A stretch of 47,813 bases of DNA from a virus. The position numbers were made by a program, and so were the translations under genes. The notes beneath the pieces are model-generated. The model was not told where the DNA came from, made no database searches, and saw nothing but the letters and a program-made list of their open reading frames with translations. The DNA lies in IMG/VR virus record IMGVR_UViG_3300025174_000850, positions 1-47,813 of that record, one strand, 5' to 3'. Shown piece after piece: positions 6,494 to 15,001 of this stretch (its first letter is position 1; every line of letters begins with the position of its first letter).

Positions 6494-8405
6494 TTGAATC
6501 GTATCTCCTCTCTATTCCAGTGCAGAATATCTCAAGCATTTCCTTGAATCCTACTTCTTTTTTATTTGCCCAACTACCATTACATACGCCAACCGAAACG
6601 GTAATCGGCACTCTGAACATCGGTTTATTATCGAGGACGAATCCCTCCATACGTTGAATGATCGGGGTAATGATATCCCCATCGCATTTATGCCAATTAA
6701 TAACTAATTCATCGTGAACTGGAAAAAGTAACTTAGACTGTTTATCAACAAGAAATTTATGTGCTCTGTTTATCGCTATCTTAAGAATATCCGCTGCTGT
6801 CGATTGAATCAGCGAATTTGTAGCGATATAAGCTAACGACTTCGGTATAGTTCTCCATCTACCAAAAGGATTGCGAATACCTCCATGTTGAATACAATAC
6901 CCAGTTACCTTTGAAATAAACTCAGGAACATTAGGAAATTTAATTTCATACTCGGCAATAATCTTTTTGACTTTAGCTAAAGAAATCTTTAATTTAGCCG
7001 AAAGAGAAGCAGCCGATGCGCCGTATAATTTGGCAAAATTAAAAGTTTTTCCGACGGAACGTTTGACCCCAAGTAAATCCGCAATATACTGATGAAAATC
7101 CCCTCCCTCATTAAATAACTTAACGAGTGCCGGTTCATTAGAAAAATGAGCTAACAATCTGTATTCGATGCCCCCGTAATCTATTGAAACAAGTTGGCAA
7201 TCATCGCCTAGTGGAATAATAGCTTTACGAATAGTGTAGGAATCTTTTTCATCATCCTTATCCACTCGCTTGAGTGTATTAAAAATACCCATTGACATAC
7301 GCCCTGTACGAGCTGCTTCAGCCTTTATTGATGGATGAGTAAATTCTCCGGCAGCAAGTAGCGGTTTAACATAGGTTCCAAGGATCTTAACTCTGTCCCT
7401 GTACTCAAGGATATCTTTAACAATCGGGAAGGAATCTTGAGCGTGCTCAAGAGTTGTTCCATCATAAGACGGTGTTTCTTCTCTTGTTCCATCCAGTTTT
7501 TTTCTTCGTCTGAATTCAGGTTTAAGACCGATAGATTTGAACAATTCTTTAAGGGCCAAATTCGAATTGACATTAAAAACTTTACCTGCCTTATCGTAAA
7601 TTTTTTGTTCTAAATTTCTAATTTCTTCTTCAAGTAAAGGAGATACAGATTGAAGATACCCGATATCGAGTCGAATACCATTAGTTTCCATTACCTTGAC
7701 GGCTTCGATTAATGGTTTCTCGACAAACTTATAGAGGTTAAGTAACGGCTTATTTTTCGGATGATTCAATTCCTTGACATACTTGAGAAATAATCTAAGA
7801 GTCCAATACACATCCTTACCACAATACCTTGACACAATATCTATAGGAGCTTTGGCAAAAGCATATTCCTCTACTTCTTTCTGGGTAATACTTACTTTAG
7901 CTTTCCTTCCCCATGCTTGTAATTCCTGCCATTCCTCATGTTTGGAATCGAATTCTTTTTCAACCAATTTATCCAATCCAACTGTTATATAATCGGTCCG
8001 AAGCAACCTGGCCATTACCTGCACATCATGGAGTGGTTGTAATTTATAACCAGCAGCTTCGATAAAATGTGCATCGAATTTAATATTAGCCCCTACTTTA
8101 TAAATACTACTATTACTCATTACTTTAGATAATAGTTCTAAAGTTTCTTTATAGTTTAAATTTTCTTGAGATAAATTCTTAGAAGATAATTTTTTTCTAT
8201 GTAATAACGGTAAGTAATATGTATAGATAGTATTTAATTTATCGTAATACCCTAATCCAATACCTACTATTTTATTATCACCCCACCAAATTAACCCTTC
8301 TGTTTCTAAATCAAAACTAACAATAGATTGATTTGAAATAACATTCAATATATCTTTTAAATCATCTACATGATCAATAGTTGTATGAATATGCTTAGTA
8401 TTCAT
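6408..8405 (-). CDS. Family A DNA polymerase with 3'-5' exonuclease domain
   Basis: A 665-aa PolA-type enzyme without a 5' nuclease domain, as usual for phages. Exonuclease motifs: FDLETEG (Asp32, Glu34), NIKFD (Asn107-Asp111) and YCGKD (Tyr194-Asp198). Polymerase motif A is SIDYGGIEYR (Asp409), with GG in place of the more usual SQ. Motif B/O-helix is RSVGKTFNFAKLYG (Arg449, Lys453, Phe457, Tyr461); the Phe at the position equivalent to E. coli Phe762 predicts discrimination against dideoxynucleotides. Motif C is PVHDELV (His564-Glu566). It should be the replicative polymerase. The C terminus runs about 45 residues past the usual end and overlaps the loader-like gene by 86 bp. The start ATG 8405 overlaps the upstream stop by 4 bp. 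Confidence 0.93.
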   Translation of the reverse strand: MNTKHIHTTIDHVDDLKDILNVISNQSIVSFDLETEGLIWWGDNKIVGIGLGYYDKLNTIYTYYLPLLHRKKLSSKNLSQENLNYKETLELLSKVMSNSSIYKVGANIKFDAHFIEAAGYKLQPLHDVQVMARLLRTDYITVGLDKLVEKEFDSKHEEWQELQAWGRKAKVSITQKEVEEYAFAKAPIDIVSRYCGKDVYWTLRLFLKYVKELNHPKNKPLLNLYKFVEKPLIEAVKVMETNGIRLDIGYLQSVSPLLEEEIRNLEQKIYDKAGKVFNVNSNLALKELFKSIGLKPEFRRRKKLDGTREETPSYDGTTLEHAQDSFPIVKDILEYRDRVKILGTYVKPLLAAGEFTHPSIKAEAARTGRMSMGIFNTLKRVDKDDEKDSYTIRKAIIPLGDDCQLVSIDYGGIEYRLLAHFSNEPALVKLFNEGGDFHQYIADLLGVKRSVGKTFNFAKLYGASAASLSAKLKISLAKVKKIIAEYEIKFPNVPEFISKVTGYCIQHGGIRNPFGRWRTIPKSLAYIATNSLIQSTAADILKIAINRAHKFLVDKQSKLLFPVHDELVINWHKCDGDIITPIIQRMEGFVLDNKPMFRVPITVSVGVCNGSWANKKEVGFKEMLEIFCTGIERRYDSNVPLLPWQKACVDEREVDSLWVHKDTSF

Positions 8406-8614
8406 TTATTTTTAAGTTCTTTATAAACAAAATAAATAAGCGATACAACAACTACTAATATCATGAATATAAATGTTATCCAAAATGGAGATAATACCCA
8501 CCACCAAGACCAATCTATAACATCGCATAATTTAAGAGTAATAAAAATACAACCTAAAATAGCCGGTAAAGGAAATATTTGGTTCGATGCTTGGCCAACA
8601 GACTTATCCGACAT
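8402..8614 (-). CDS. Small membrane protein (70 aa, two TM segments)
   Basis: Unrecognised. Two hydrophobic segments are visible: residues about 18-30 (PAILGCIFITLKL) and a stronger one about 38-63 (WWWVLSPFWITFIFMILVV onward), ending in a basic KELKNK tail. Such small membrane proteins in phage early operons are often host-takeover or superinfection-exclusion factors, but nothing in the sequence proves this. ATG 8614 is preceded by AGGAG 7 nt upstream, just after copy 2 of the 30-bp repeat; its stop overlaps the polymerase start by 4 bp. Confidence 0.6.
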   Translation of the reverse strand: MSDKSVGQASNQIFPLPAILGCIFITLKLCDVIDWSWWWVLSPFWITFIFMILVVVVSLIYFVYKELKNK

Positions 8615-8625
8615 TATTTCTCCTA

Positions 8626-8655
8626 TTAACCTTTGGAATATGCCAATGGAATAAA
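8626..8655 (-). repeat. 30-bp dispersed hairpin repeat, copy 2
   Basis: Same orientation as copy 1. One stem position is mismatched (GGCATATT arm), and the last two bases differ from the consensus. It precedes the AGGAG of the small membrane protein gene. Confidence 0.85.
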
Positions 8656-8832
8656 TCTATCGGCTTCCTGGTTTGATCCAGTCGGGCCACCGATAGACCA
8701 AGTGCTTGAAATGAAATGGAAAGAAGAGGGTGCCCTCTTCCATGGATATTGCTCTCATGGCTTACACCGCAAAATAATGCGGGCACGTGTCTATAACAAC
8801 ATCAATTATTTTTTCTTTCTTGAATATATTTC
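8656..8832 (-). other. Structured non-coding spacer (three hairpins)
   Basis: There is no convincing gene between the methyltransferase and the small membrane protein; a 60-codon frame starting at a GTG (8786) runs through repeat copy 2 and looks accidental. The spacer holds three inverted repeats: CCGCA/TGCGG (8767-8771 and 8778-8782), a perfect 18-bp palindrome with arms GAAGAGGG/CCCTCTTC (8723-8740), and CTATCGG/CCGATAG (8657-8663 and 8690-8696) enclosing CTGG/CCAG (8668-8671 and 8678-8681). It may be a structured 5' leader or a processing/termination region. Confidence 0.45.
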
Positions 8833-9456
8833 CTATATTGAATTGATACGATTTCTTGCTATTTCACAATATTTTTCGTCTATCTCAATACCTATGAAGC
8901 TTCGATTAAGTTTTTTACAAGCTACAGCAACAGTACCTGAACCAATAAAAGGATCAAGGACGACATCTCCGGGAACGGTCAATTTCTCAATATAATATAG
9001 ACACCAATCCAAGTCCTGCTCCCACTCATGATTAGCTTTTTTCTGTCCCGCTTTACCTTCAATCTTAATACCATCTCGCAGGAACCCACGACCAGCCGGA
9101 TAAGATTCTTTAACATACCAAAGGATCGGCTTCCACATAACTTCGATGCCCATAGCCATTCTAGAATGAGATCCTTCGAATTGATTCATGCATATGATCC
9201 ATCTATATTTAAGTTTTCCATCAAAATATTTAATAATCTGTGGAATAGCAAAATGACCCGCTATTGCAAGAAGCGATGCTCCCCTTCTCATGATCCTTGG
9301 GCATTCATTAGCTAAATATTTATATGTATGTAGAAACTCTTTACGATAAGGCGGATCAGTCATTACCAAGTCAATACAATCAGGCGACATTTGTTGCATA
9401 ATATCTGAACAATTACCATGAATAATAGTGTTAACAAGGTTATTTTCTAGCAACAT
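8833..9456 (-). CDS. DNA methyltransferase (N6-adenine/N4-cytosine class)
   Basis: A 207-aa SAM-dependent methyltransferase of the N6/N4 (D12/N6_N4_Mtase) family. Catalytic motif IV is TDPPY (about 33-37). The SAM-binding motif I is DPFIGSGTVAVA (about 168-179) near the C terminus, followed by GIEIDEKYCEIA, so the motif order is IV then I, as in beta-class enzymes. It begins with the typical NTIIHGNCSDIM phrase. No cognate restriction endonuclease is seen next to it, so it more likely protects phage DNA or regulates than forms a restriction pair. ATG 9456; 11 bp after the SNF2-type gene. Confidence 0.88.
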   Translation of the reverse strand: MLLENNLVNTIIHGNCSDIMQQMSPDCIDLVMTDPPYRKEFLHTYKYLANECPRIMRRGASLLAIAGHFAIPQIIKYFDGKLKYRWIICMNQFEGSHSRMAMGIEVMWKPILWYVKESYPAGRGFLRDGIKIEGKAGQKKANHEWEQDLDWCLYYIEKLTVPGDVVLDPFIGSGTVAVACKKLNRSFIGIEIDEKYCEIARNRINSI

Positions 9457-9467
9457 ATTTTTTTCTG

Positions 9468-11132
9468 TTATAACAATTTAATCAGCTCTTCCGGTTTAAA
9501 CATATCACCAAGATCAATTTGATCTTGGCCAAATAACTTAGAAAAAAGATTTACTTTGTATTGGATTTTTTCGATAACCTTCTCCTCTATGGTATTCCTG
9601 GCCAAAATATTAACTACTAATATCCTTCGACCCTCGCCTCCTAAATAAGGACGTACTCGACCAATACGTTGCTTCAACCGTTCCGCATTATAAGGTAGAT
9701 CTAGATTGACTACTATATTTGCAGCCTGTAAATTCAGACCGGTCTCTCCAGCAGCCGTACATAAAAGAACCCTTACGTTAGAAGTTTCAGAAAATTCCCC
9801 TTTTATTCGTTCACGATCTTTATTCGTCACTTCACTAGAAATAATTCTTGTTTTAACACCTAACTTATAAAGATAATTAAATACGGCTTCTAAATACATT
9901 TTCGATTCGCTAAATACAACTATCTTCTCATCTGGAACTTCATTGAGCACAAAACTCTTTAACTCGATAAATTTCACAGTGTTATCGATTGGATTAGAAG
10001 AATCGAATAAACATACTATTTTAGTCCGAACTATCTTGGCCAAACCATCTAACTCTCGGCTATTTCTTATACTGTTATAAGCACATCGTTGCTCTTTAGA
10101 TAATTCAACCCACCTATTAGTCGTAACTAATTGAGGTGTTTTCCAACCCATTTGTTTTGGAATACGACGTAATGAAAAACTTGCCATACGTCTTTTCAGA
10201 TCATTAATATTCTTATACCCAGTAATCTGTAAAATAGGCCTGGTCATACCAGCAAATTTACCCCGCTTGATGATTGGATATTGCGCCATGGATGTAACAC
10301 AATAACGATCTTTAAAATTTCTCCATGAAACAAAAATAGCCGGATCAATAAGATCAACAGGACCGAATAACTCAGTATAATTATTGCCGATTGGCGAAGC
10401 ATTCAATCCAAAACGATATAGAGTATCTCGAAATATTTGTTTGAGTGTTCTCCAAGTTTTAGTTTTCCAATTCTTGATCTTCCATTGTTCATCGGTAACA
10501 ACACAATCAAGAGCTGGGGAAAACTCAAACGGAAAGGTTCTAACTAGAGACTCATAACCGATAATATTTATAGCTTGAAGATTGCTCAACGCTTGAATTC
10601 TTTCAGCTCTAGATCCTTCAATAATCTGAATCGGGTATAAGCTATGATATTCTTCTTTAAGAAATTTTCTGATTTCAAGCTTCCACTGATAAATCGTTGA
10701 AGCAGTCGTCACAATCAAAACATTTTTAATCTTTTGCTTGGCAAATAAAATCATCAGTGCGCCGAGAGTCGAAGCTGATTTTCCGAGCCCACATAAATCT
10801 AGGATAATAAATCTGCCAGCATAAGCCATTACCGAAGCGGCATGCTTCTGACTTTCCCATAATGGGATTGCAAACATCTTATCGAACACATCAGTAGAAT
10901 AAACAGCCCCCTCCTGAAGAATTCGAGTTGTGGAAAGGAATTTCTTCTCGAAGGGGGCTAACTCAGGAATAGAAATAGAAATATTCAAAGATTTTCTAAT
11001 ATCATCGAGCCAATAAAAAGAGCTGTAATACCAATCTGATTTCTTCGATTTTTTAAGAAACGATAATCCAGGATCTTGAGTGAGACCTTTAATAAATACC
11101 ATCTTATCTTTATTTATCCTGGCTTCGATCAT
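9468..11132 (-). CDS. SNF2-type superfamily 2 helicase/translocase
   Basis: A 554-aa protein with a two-lobed helicase core. Walker A is DLCGLGKSAST (112-122; the usual form is DEMGLGKT). Motif Ia is VTTASTIYQWKLEI, and the motif II position is TDEQWKIKN (DEQW instead of DEAH). Motif III falls around GLNASPIGNN, motif V TAAGETGLNLQAA, motif VI RLKQRIGRVRPYL. This matches phage SNF2/DEAD-like helicases found beside recombinases. The likely role is remodelling of DNA during replication-recombination together with RecA and the nuclease downstream in coordinates. The start ATG 11132 overlaps the recA stop by 4 bp, so the two are coupled. Confidence 0.85.
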   Translation of the reverse strand: MIEARINKDKMVFIKGLTQDPGLSFLKKSKKSDWYYSSFYWLDDIRKSLNISISIPELAPFEKKFLSTTRILQEGAVYSTDVFDKMFAIPLWESQKHAASVMAYAGRFIILDLCGLGKSASTLGALMILFAKQKIKNVLIVTTASTIYQWKLEIRKFLKEEYHSLYPIQIIEGSRAERIQALSNLQAINIIGYESLVRTFPFEFSPALDCVVTDEQWKIKNWKTKTWRTLKQIFRDTLYRFGLNASPIGNNYTELFGPVDLIDPAIFVSWRNFKDRYCVTSMAQYPIIKRGKFAGMTRPILQITGYKNINDLKRRMASFSLRRIPKQMGWKTPQLVTTNRWVELSKEQRCAYNSIRNSRELDGLAKIVRTKIVCLFDSSNPIDNTVKFIELKSFVLNEVPDEKIVVFSESKMYLEAVFNYLYKLGVKTRIISSEVTNKDRERIKGEFSETSNVRVLLCTAAGETGLNLQAANIVVNLDLPYNAERLKQRIGRVRPYLGGEGRRILVVNILARNTIEEKVIEKIQYKVNLFSKLFGQDQIDLGDMFKPEELIKLL

Positions 11133-12097
11133 ACAAAAAGCAGTTGCTTATTCCAGATTTTAAATAATTTAGAAATCAGAATTTCACGCTTCTTGGAATT
11201 CTCATCCAAGAATTGGATAAAATCCTCAGTATTACCGGCAAGCAATTCTTTTGAATTTGCATCGATGTACTTACCTGCCTCAGTCTTTTTAACCACCTGA
11301 AGATTCTCAAGACAACGGATCAAATGATCCAATCTACGGATACCTAATTTATCTATGGCAAACTCAATCGTACCGCTCATAAGCGGTCCAGTCTTTTGCT
11401 TCTTGAGTGTCATCCGATGAACCGAGGAACCATCTTCTTCTTTAGAAACCAATCTCATTTCAAGTCTCACCGAAGCATAAAACTTGAGTGCCTTACCACC
11501 TGGGGTAAAGGTCTTATTGTACATGGAATCATAACCAATATTCTGCCGGAGTTGGTTAAGAAATAATGCCGTACATTTCTTTTTCTTTAAAAGCCCTGTA
11601 AGCTTACGGAACATTTTACCCATTTGTCTAGCTTGAAGAGCAACAGTCGAATCCCCCATGTCGCCTTTCAACTCAGCTTCAGGGACCATCGCTGCTACTG
11701 AATCGACAATAAGTAATCCTACTTTACCGGTCTTGATCAAGGATAAAGCAGCATCAATACCTAGTTCTAAAGAAAACGGTTGATCAAATAAAATGTCATC
11801 CAAATTTAGCCCAATAGACCGTGCATAGGCTAGATCAACAGAGTGCTCAAAGTCCAGGTAAACAACCCTACTACCAAGCTGCTGGAAGGCCTTGGCGACC
11901 TCAATGGCAAAGGTTGTCTTGCCTGCTTGGATATCCCCGTAGACCTCAACGATACGCCCCTCTGGTACACCACCACCCATCAAGTAATCAACACCAACAA
12001 TACCAGTCTTGATACGCTCTATATCGACTTTACCGATACAGAACATCCCCTTCTTCTTCAGATAATTCAGCACTTGTTGATACGATTGCTTTTCCAT
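11129..12097 (-). CDS. recA: RecA-family recombinase
   Basis: A 322-aa RecA/UvsX-type strand-exchange protein. Walker A is GDIQAGKTT (54-62), followed by VVYLDFEH, Walker B GLLIVDSVAAMVPEAEL, the L1/L2 region around ARQMGKMFRKLTGLL and FLNQLRQNIG, then FTPGGKALKFYASVRLEM, all classic RecA signatures. It is slightly shorter than bacterial RecA and has lysine-rich stretches. It acts with the SNF2-type protein, SSB and nuclease encoded around it. The N-terminal coding region overlaps the nuclease gene by 68 bp in another frame; ATG 12097 is the only reasonable start before the conserved domain. Confidence 0.95.
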   Translation of the reverse strand: MEKQSYQQVLNYLKKKGMFCIGKVDIERIKTGIVGVDYLMGGGVPEGRIVEVYGDIQAGKTTFAIEVAKAFQQLGSRVVYLDFEHSVDLAYARSIGLNLDDILFDQPFSLELGIDAALSLIKTGKVGLLIVDSVAAMVPEAELKGDMGDSTVALQARQMGKMFRKLTGLLKKKKCTALFLNQLRQNIGYDSMYNKTFTPGGKALKFYASVRLEMRLVSKEEDGSSVHRMTLKKQKTGPLMSGTIEFAIDKLGIRRLDHLIRCLENLQVVKKTEAGKYIDANSKELLAGNTEDFIQFLDENSKKREILISKLFKIWNKQLLFV

Positions 12098-12593
12098 CTC
12101 TTTCCCTGATTTTTCTTACCAATTTAGAATACGTATCCCTAGTAGATAAAGCAAAAATACCTTTTCGATTATGATATCTGAAACAAATGAGTGTACTAGA
12201 TTTTCCTTCTACAGCCGCTAGCGCTACAGATCTAAAAAACAACTTGACGGTAGGACAATTACGCTTGATAAGCGAGATATTAAAAAGTTTTTTATACTTG
12301 AAAAGATCATTAAAAAGAGCGGTCAACTCATAAACATAAAGAAAATATCTATTCTCGAAACAAAAGTTACAAATACCAAATGCATTGATCGCATCATAAT
12401 ATTTTATCTTTTTTAAGAAAGGCAAGTACTTCTTATCACGCTTACACTCTACAAAGAGTTCCTTGAACCAGGAGATATTCATCACATCAGCAGCAGTATC
12501 ATGCTTCGAATTCCTCCCAGAAAGGGGTACTCGTTGCCCACCGAATAATTTAGCGACTTCTCGCTCAAACGATTTCCAAGTCGAACTTGCCAT
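12030..12593 (-). CDS. PD-(D/E)XK nuclease, Holliday-junction-resolvase-like
   Basis: A 187-aa protein whose N-terminal 55 residues carry the pattern of Hjc-like or VRR-type nucleases: FEREVAKLFGG with a conserved Glu, RVPLSG, then an Asp (AADV) and LFVECKR, the E-x-K of the PD-(D/E)XK site. The rest is less conserved. Phage relatives resolve branched DNA made by recombination, and the location just upstream of recA supports that. Translation starts at ATG 12593, placed immediately after repeat copy 3, whose AAAGG supplies the ribosome-binding site with a 3-nt gap (AAAGG-TTA-ATG). Confidence 0.75.
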   Translation of the reverse strand: MASSTWKSFEREVAKLFGGQRVPLSGRNSKHDTAADVMNISWFKELFVECKRDKKYLPFLKKIKYYDAINAFGICNFCFENRYFLYVYELTALFNDLFKYKKLFNISLIKRNCPTVKLFFRSVALAAVEGKSSTLICFRYHNRKGIFALSTRDTYSKLVRKIRERDGKAIVSTSAELSEEEGDVLYR

Positions 12594-12622
12594 TAACCTT
12601 TGGAATATTCCAATGGAATATT
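12593..12622 (-). repeat. 30-bp dispersed hairpin repeat, copy 3
   Basis: Perfect consensus copy filling the entire gap between SSB and nuclease. The SSB stop codon overlaps one end and the nuclease ATG overlaps the other. Its AAAGG is the apparent Shine-Dalgarno of the nuclease gene. Confidence 0.93.
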
Positions 12623-13466
12623 ACTCGAAATTTTCGAATGGATTAACTTCATTATCGGACTTCTCATCGGCTGCGACAGTATCTTCACTCGATTCTAAGG
12701 ACTGTTCTTTCTTTGGTCTTCCTTTATTACTCTTTGGTTTTTCTTCAACTTTAACCTTTGGTTTTTCTTCAAAGTCATCGGCGGATAATTCTTCTTTATT
12801 CTCAGTAAAATTTTCCGTCTCAAACGAAGTTTCTTCATCTTCTTTTTTAAACCATTTAGCAATGTCTTCGTACGAAGGAAGATATAACTTACGGATAAGT
12901 TCTTTATTCTCAGCCGAAAGTTCCTTGGCAACTTGATTCATATTCACCTTGATCGCGGTATCGTACTTTTGAATACGAAGCTTCTGAAATTTTTCTGCGG
13001 TAGCGGAATCTTTATCATCTCCAACAAGAATCTTGACACTCAGATTAATCTTCATCAAATTACCGCCGCACAACTCATTCTCTTCAAGAAGCTGAATCTT
13101 CTTATCATCCCCGAAACGCCAAGCCAAAAGCTTACCGATAAACTTCGGGTTACCTTCAGGGGCTTGTCGATAAAGATGCAAAACAGAAGTCGCAAACATA
13201 AGAGAACGCTTATGCTCTTCAAGCTTATGTTGCATCTCACAAACTGGGCATTTATCCCCCTTTTTACGCTCGGTACAAATCATCGACATGAAGCGTTTAT
13301 TGACGATATAGTTATGCACCCAAATAGGAAAAGACCTATCGGCAATACGAATGATATCCCTATACCCATATTTGGCCCGATACCAATTGGAATACCGAGA
13401 TGACATTGCCTTGAACTTTTCATCGCTCCACTCATAACCTTGACCACCATAATCATCATCTGACAT
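12621..13466 (-). CDS. Single-stranded DNA-binding protein (gp32-like)
   Basis: A protein of 281 aa from ATG 13466, chosen because AGGAG lies 7 nt upstream; the frame stays open further upstream but would overlap the preceding gene. The central domain (PIWVHNYIVNKRFMSMI..., MFATSVLHLYRQ, KFIGKLLAWRFGD) fits a phage OB-fold SSB. A Cys cluster (CTERKKGDKCPVCEMQH) suggests a zinc site, as in T4 gp32. The C-terminal third is low-complexity Lys/Glu-rich, and the last residues are acidic with phenylalanines (NPFENFE), the classical tail that recruits polymerase, helicase and recombinase. It is the first protein of the core recombination block. Confidence 0.8.
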   Translation of the reverse strand: MSDDDYGGQGYEWSDEKFKAMSSRYSNWYRAKYGYRDIIRIADRSFPIWVHNYIVNKRFMSMICTERKKGDKCPVCEMQHKLEEHKRSLMFATSVLHLYRQAPEGNPKFIGKLLAWRFGDDKKIQLLEENELCGGNLMKINLSVKILVGDDKDSATAEKFQKLRIQKYDTAIKVNMNQVAKELSAENKELIRKLYLPSYEDIAKWFKKEDEETSFETENFTENKEELSADDFEEKPKVKVEEKPKSNKGRPKKEQSLESSEDTVAADEKSDNEVNPFENFE

Positions 13467-13479
13467 AATGTTTCTCCTA

Positions 13480-13917
13480 TTAAATTTCCTTGATATCCTT
13501 CTGGATATCCAAAAGCTTGATACGCCTGCCAATATCCTCTCGCGTATGTTTCACTACCGAAAGAAGCTTATTGACACAATCAATAAAAATAGTAATCGAA
13601 TCAACCCGTTGTTTAGCTTCCGATTTAGCTTCCAACTCTACATCGCAGTCATCACCATGCTTATCTCGGATCTTAAATTTCAAATCGCATTCCTTTAAAA
13701 CTTGTTTAGCTAGAACCAAATGCGATGACATTTTGATATAAACACTAGTAAGACAATTCTCCGCTTTCCTACAACTAATAAGTGCATCGCCGAAAGAATC
13801 GAGAGTATCTTCCGGTTGTTTTATCGTCTTTGCTACTTTATCTAAATCGGAATAGAGTTTTGCCCAATTAAAAAGACTGCTTCCACTGTCTGTCAATGGC
13901 TGCTGCAAGTTCATCAT
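13480..13917 (-). CDS. Hypothetical helical protein (about 145 aa)
   Basis: Unrecognised. It is mostly helical, with two acidic/leucine heptad stretches. Residues KIRDKHGDDCDVELEAKSEA in the middle are strongly charged. The position between a ParB-like protein and SSB suggests a replication accessory role. The frame can begin at TTG 13923, but ATG 13917 or ATG 13914 follows GGAG and is preferred. It overlaps the end of the ParB-like gene by about 50 bp, implying coupled translation. Confidence 0.6.
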   Translation of the reverse strand: MMNLQQPLTDSGSSLFNWAKLYSDLDKVAKTIKQPEDTLDSFGDALISCRKAENCLTSVYIKMSSHLVLAKQVLKECDLKFKIRDKHGDDCDVELEAKSEAKQRVDSITIFIDCVNKLLSVVKHTREDIGRRIKLLDIQKDIKEI

Positions 13918-14692
13918 CTCCAATCAAAGCTAGTTCTTCTTCACAACGCTTGAGAATTCCATTTTTAACTAGACCCTTATTCTTGAGCACGAAAGTAATC
14001 TCAGATACTTCTTTGCCAACAAGAACCTTGATTGTATCAATCGGACCTTTAGCATTCTCTGGAATAAGTGCAGAACGATGAATCTTGACAAACTTATTTT
14101 TCTTACTTTCCTTTATCTCATCAGAAACATCATCGGCCGTCGGCTTAGCCTTTTTCTTCTTCGCTAGCTTGGTAGCCTTGACAGCTTCACCGACAGTAAT
14201 CTCTTCATCCTCGATCTCTTCCTTGATTTCCTCAGGCAAGTCTTCTCTGATCTCAAGTTCGGAAAGCATTTTTGAAATGTTCGGTTGCGTTGTCCCAAGA
14301 GCAGCAGCAATATCCTTCTGATCCTTATACACTTTCGCTTCGAGCATCTCTTGAACCCATTTAGCCCTGGCAAGCTTATTAGGCGGAGCATAAGCCATGT
14401 TATCGGCAAGGACAGCCGTGGAATCCTTGATGTCCTTCAGATCAACAATAATGGCTTTAATCTCTTTCATACCAATTTGTCTAGCAGCCGCTACACGCCG
14501 TTTACCTTGAATCACTTTATACTTTGCGTCCCCATCCTCAATTACCCTGATCGGATCGAATTGCCCATGCAACTTAAACGAATTAGCTAGGAATCCAATC
14601 TTCGTCATATCCTCTTCTGTTCTATCCGGATAAGCACAAACCAAATCTTTAATCGCTAACTCAACAATTTCCGTAGCAAGTTCAACTGGCAT
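13868..14692 (-). CDS. ParB/Spo0J-like nuclease-domain protein
   Basis: A 274-aa protein. The N-terminal ParB/Srx domain shows FKLHGQFDPIRVIEDG and the arginine patch QGKRRVAAARQIG (about 73-85), where canonical ParB has GERR. A HTH follows (QKDIAAALGTTQPNISKML), typical of the ParB DNA-binding core. The middle is Lys/Glu-rich and the C-terminal ~90 residues form a separate small domain. No ParA partner is visible in the window, so it may be a phage regulator or nuclease-type ParB rather than a plasmid partition system. It starts at ATG 14692 with GGAG upstream, 7 bp after the HTH gene, so both are likely transcribed from the promoter at 14958-14986. Confidence 0.83.
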   Translation of the reverse strand: MPVELATEIVELAIKDLVCAYPDRTEEDMTKIGFLANSFKLHGQFDPIRVIEDGDAKYKVIQGKRRVAAARQIGMKEIKAIIVDLKDIKDSTAVLADNMAYAPPNKLARAKWVQEMLEAKVYKDQKDIAAALGTTQPNISKMLSELEIREDLPEEIKEEIEDEEITVGEAVKATKLAKKKKAKPTADDVSDEIKESKKNKFVKIHRSALIPENAKGPIDTIKVLVGKEVSEITFVLKNKGLVKNGILKRCEEELALIGDDELAAAIDRQWKQSF

Positions 14693-14699
14693 AATTCTC

Positions 14700-14951
14700 C
14701 TATTTAAATTTTTTCTCCAAGAGATTCATCTTATGTTTATACACAGCTTTTTTAGCTGCGACATAATCTAAAGTAAACACTTCACAAACATGTTTAAGAA
14801 GTTTTAACGATGGTGGCACCTCCGAACTTTCTAATCGCCAAATTAAATTTTTCGATACACCGATCATCCCAGCAAGTTGTTCGAGAGTAACATTTTTGTC
14901 ACATCTAAGCTTTTTAAAGGCAATCTGAAAACCAATCCAATCTGAATTCAT
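14700..14951 (-). CDS. Cro/CI-type HTH regulator (83 aa), probably leaderless mRNA
   Basis: A small DNA-binding protein with a clear HTH_3 motif: VTLEQLAGMIGVSKNLIWRLE (residues 21-41), then PSLKLLKHVCEVF, as in CI/Cro/XRE repressors. It has no dimerisation or protease domain beyond the HTH, so it is more Cro-like in size. It is a strong candidate for a genetic-switch regulator of the leftward early genes. There is no Shine-Dalgarno; the -10 box of a strong promoter ends 6 bp before the ATG, predicting a transcript that begins at the start codon, as for lambda cI from PRM. A 50-bp spacer separates it from the upstream gene. Confidence 0.82.
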   Translation of the reverse strand: MNSDWIGFQIAFKKLRCDKNVTLEQLAGMIGVSKNLIWRLESSEVPPSLKLLKHVCEVFTLDYVAAKKAVYKHKMNLLEKKFK

Positions 14952-14957
14952 GAAACG

Positions 14958-14986
14958 GTTATACCACAGAGAGAACCAATAGTCAA
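14958..14986 (-). promoter_or_regulatory. Sigma-70-type promoter of the HTH regulator
   Basis: On the minus strand: -35 TTGACT (14986-14981), 17-bp spacer, extended -10 TG-G-TATAAC (hexamer 14963-14958). The start point should fall at or next to the ATG at 14951. Upstream it carries TTAAAATTTTTG, shared with the promoter at 43973. Confidence 0.75.
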
Positions 14987-15001
14987 CAAAAATTTTAAGA
15001 A

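Noticed and set aside
8604-8786. A 60-codon GTG-started frame before the small membrane protein
   Set aside because: It runs through repeat copy 2 and the hairpin spacer into the next gene, has no ribosome-binding site and shows no protein-like composition.
14158-14409. Antisense and alternative-frame reading frames across the ParB-like, SSB and adhesin genes
   Set aside because: They are shadows of genes with clear families and carry arginine/serine- or leucine-rich low-complexity translations.
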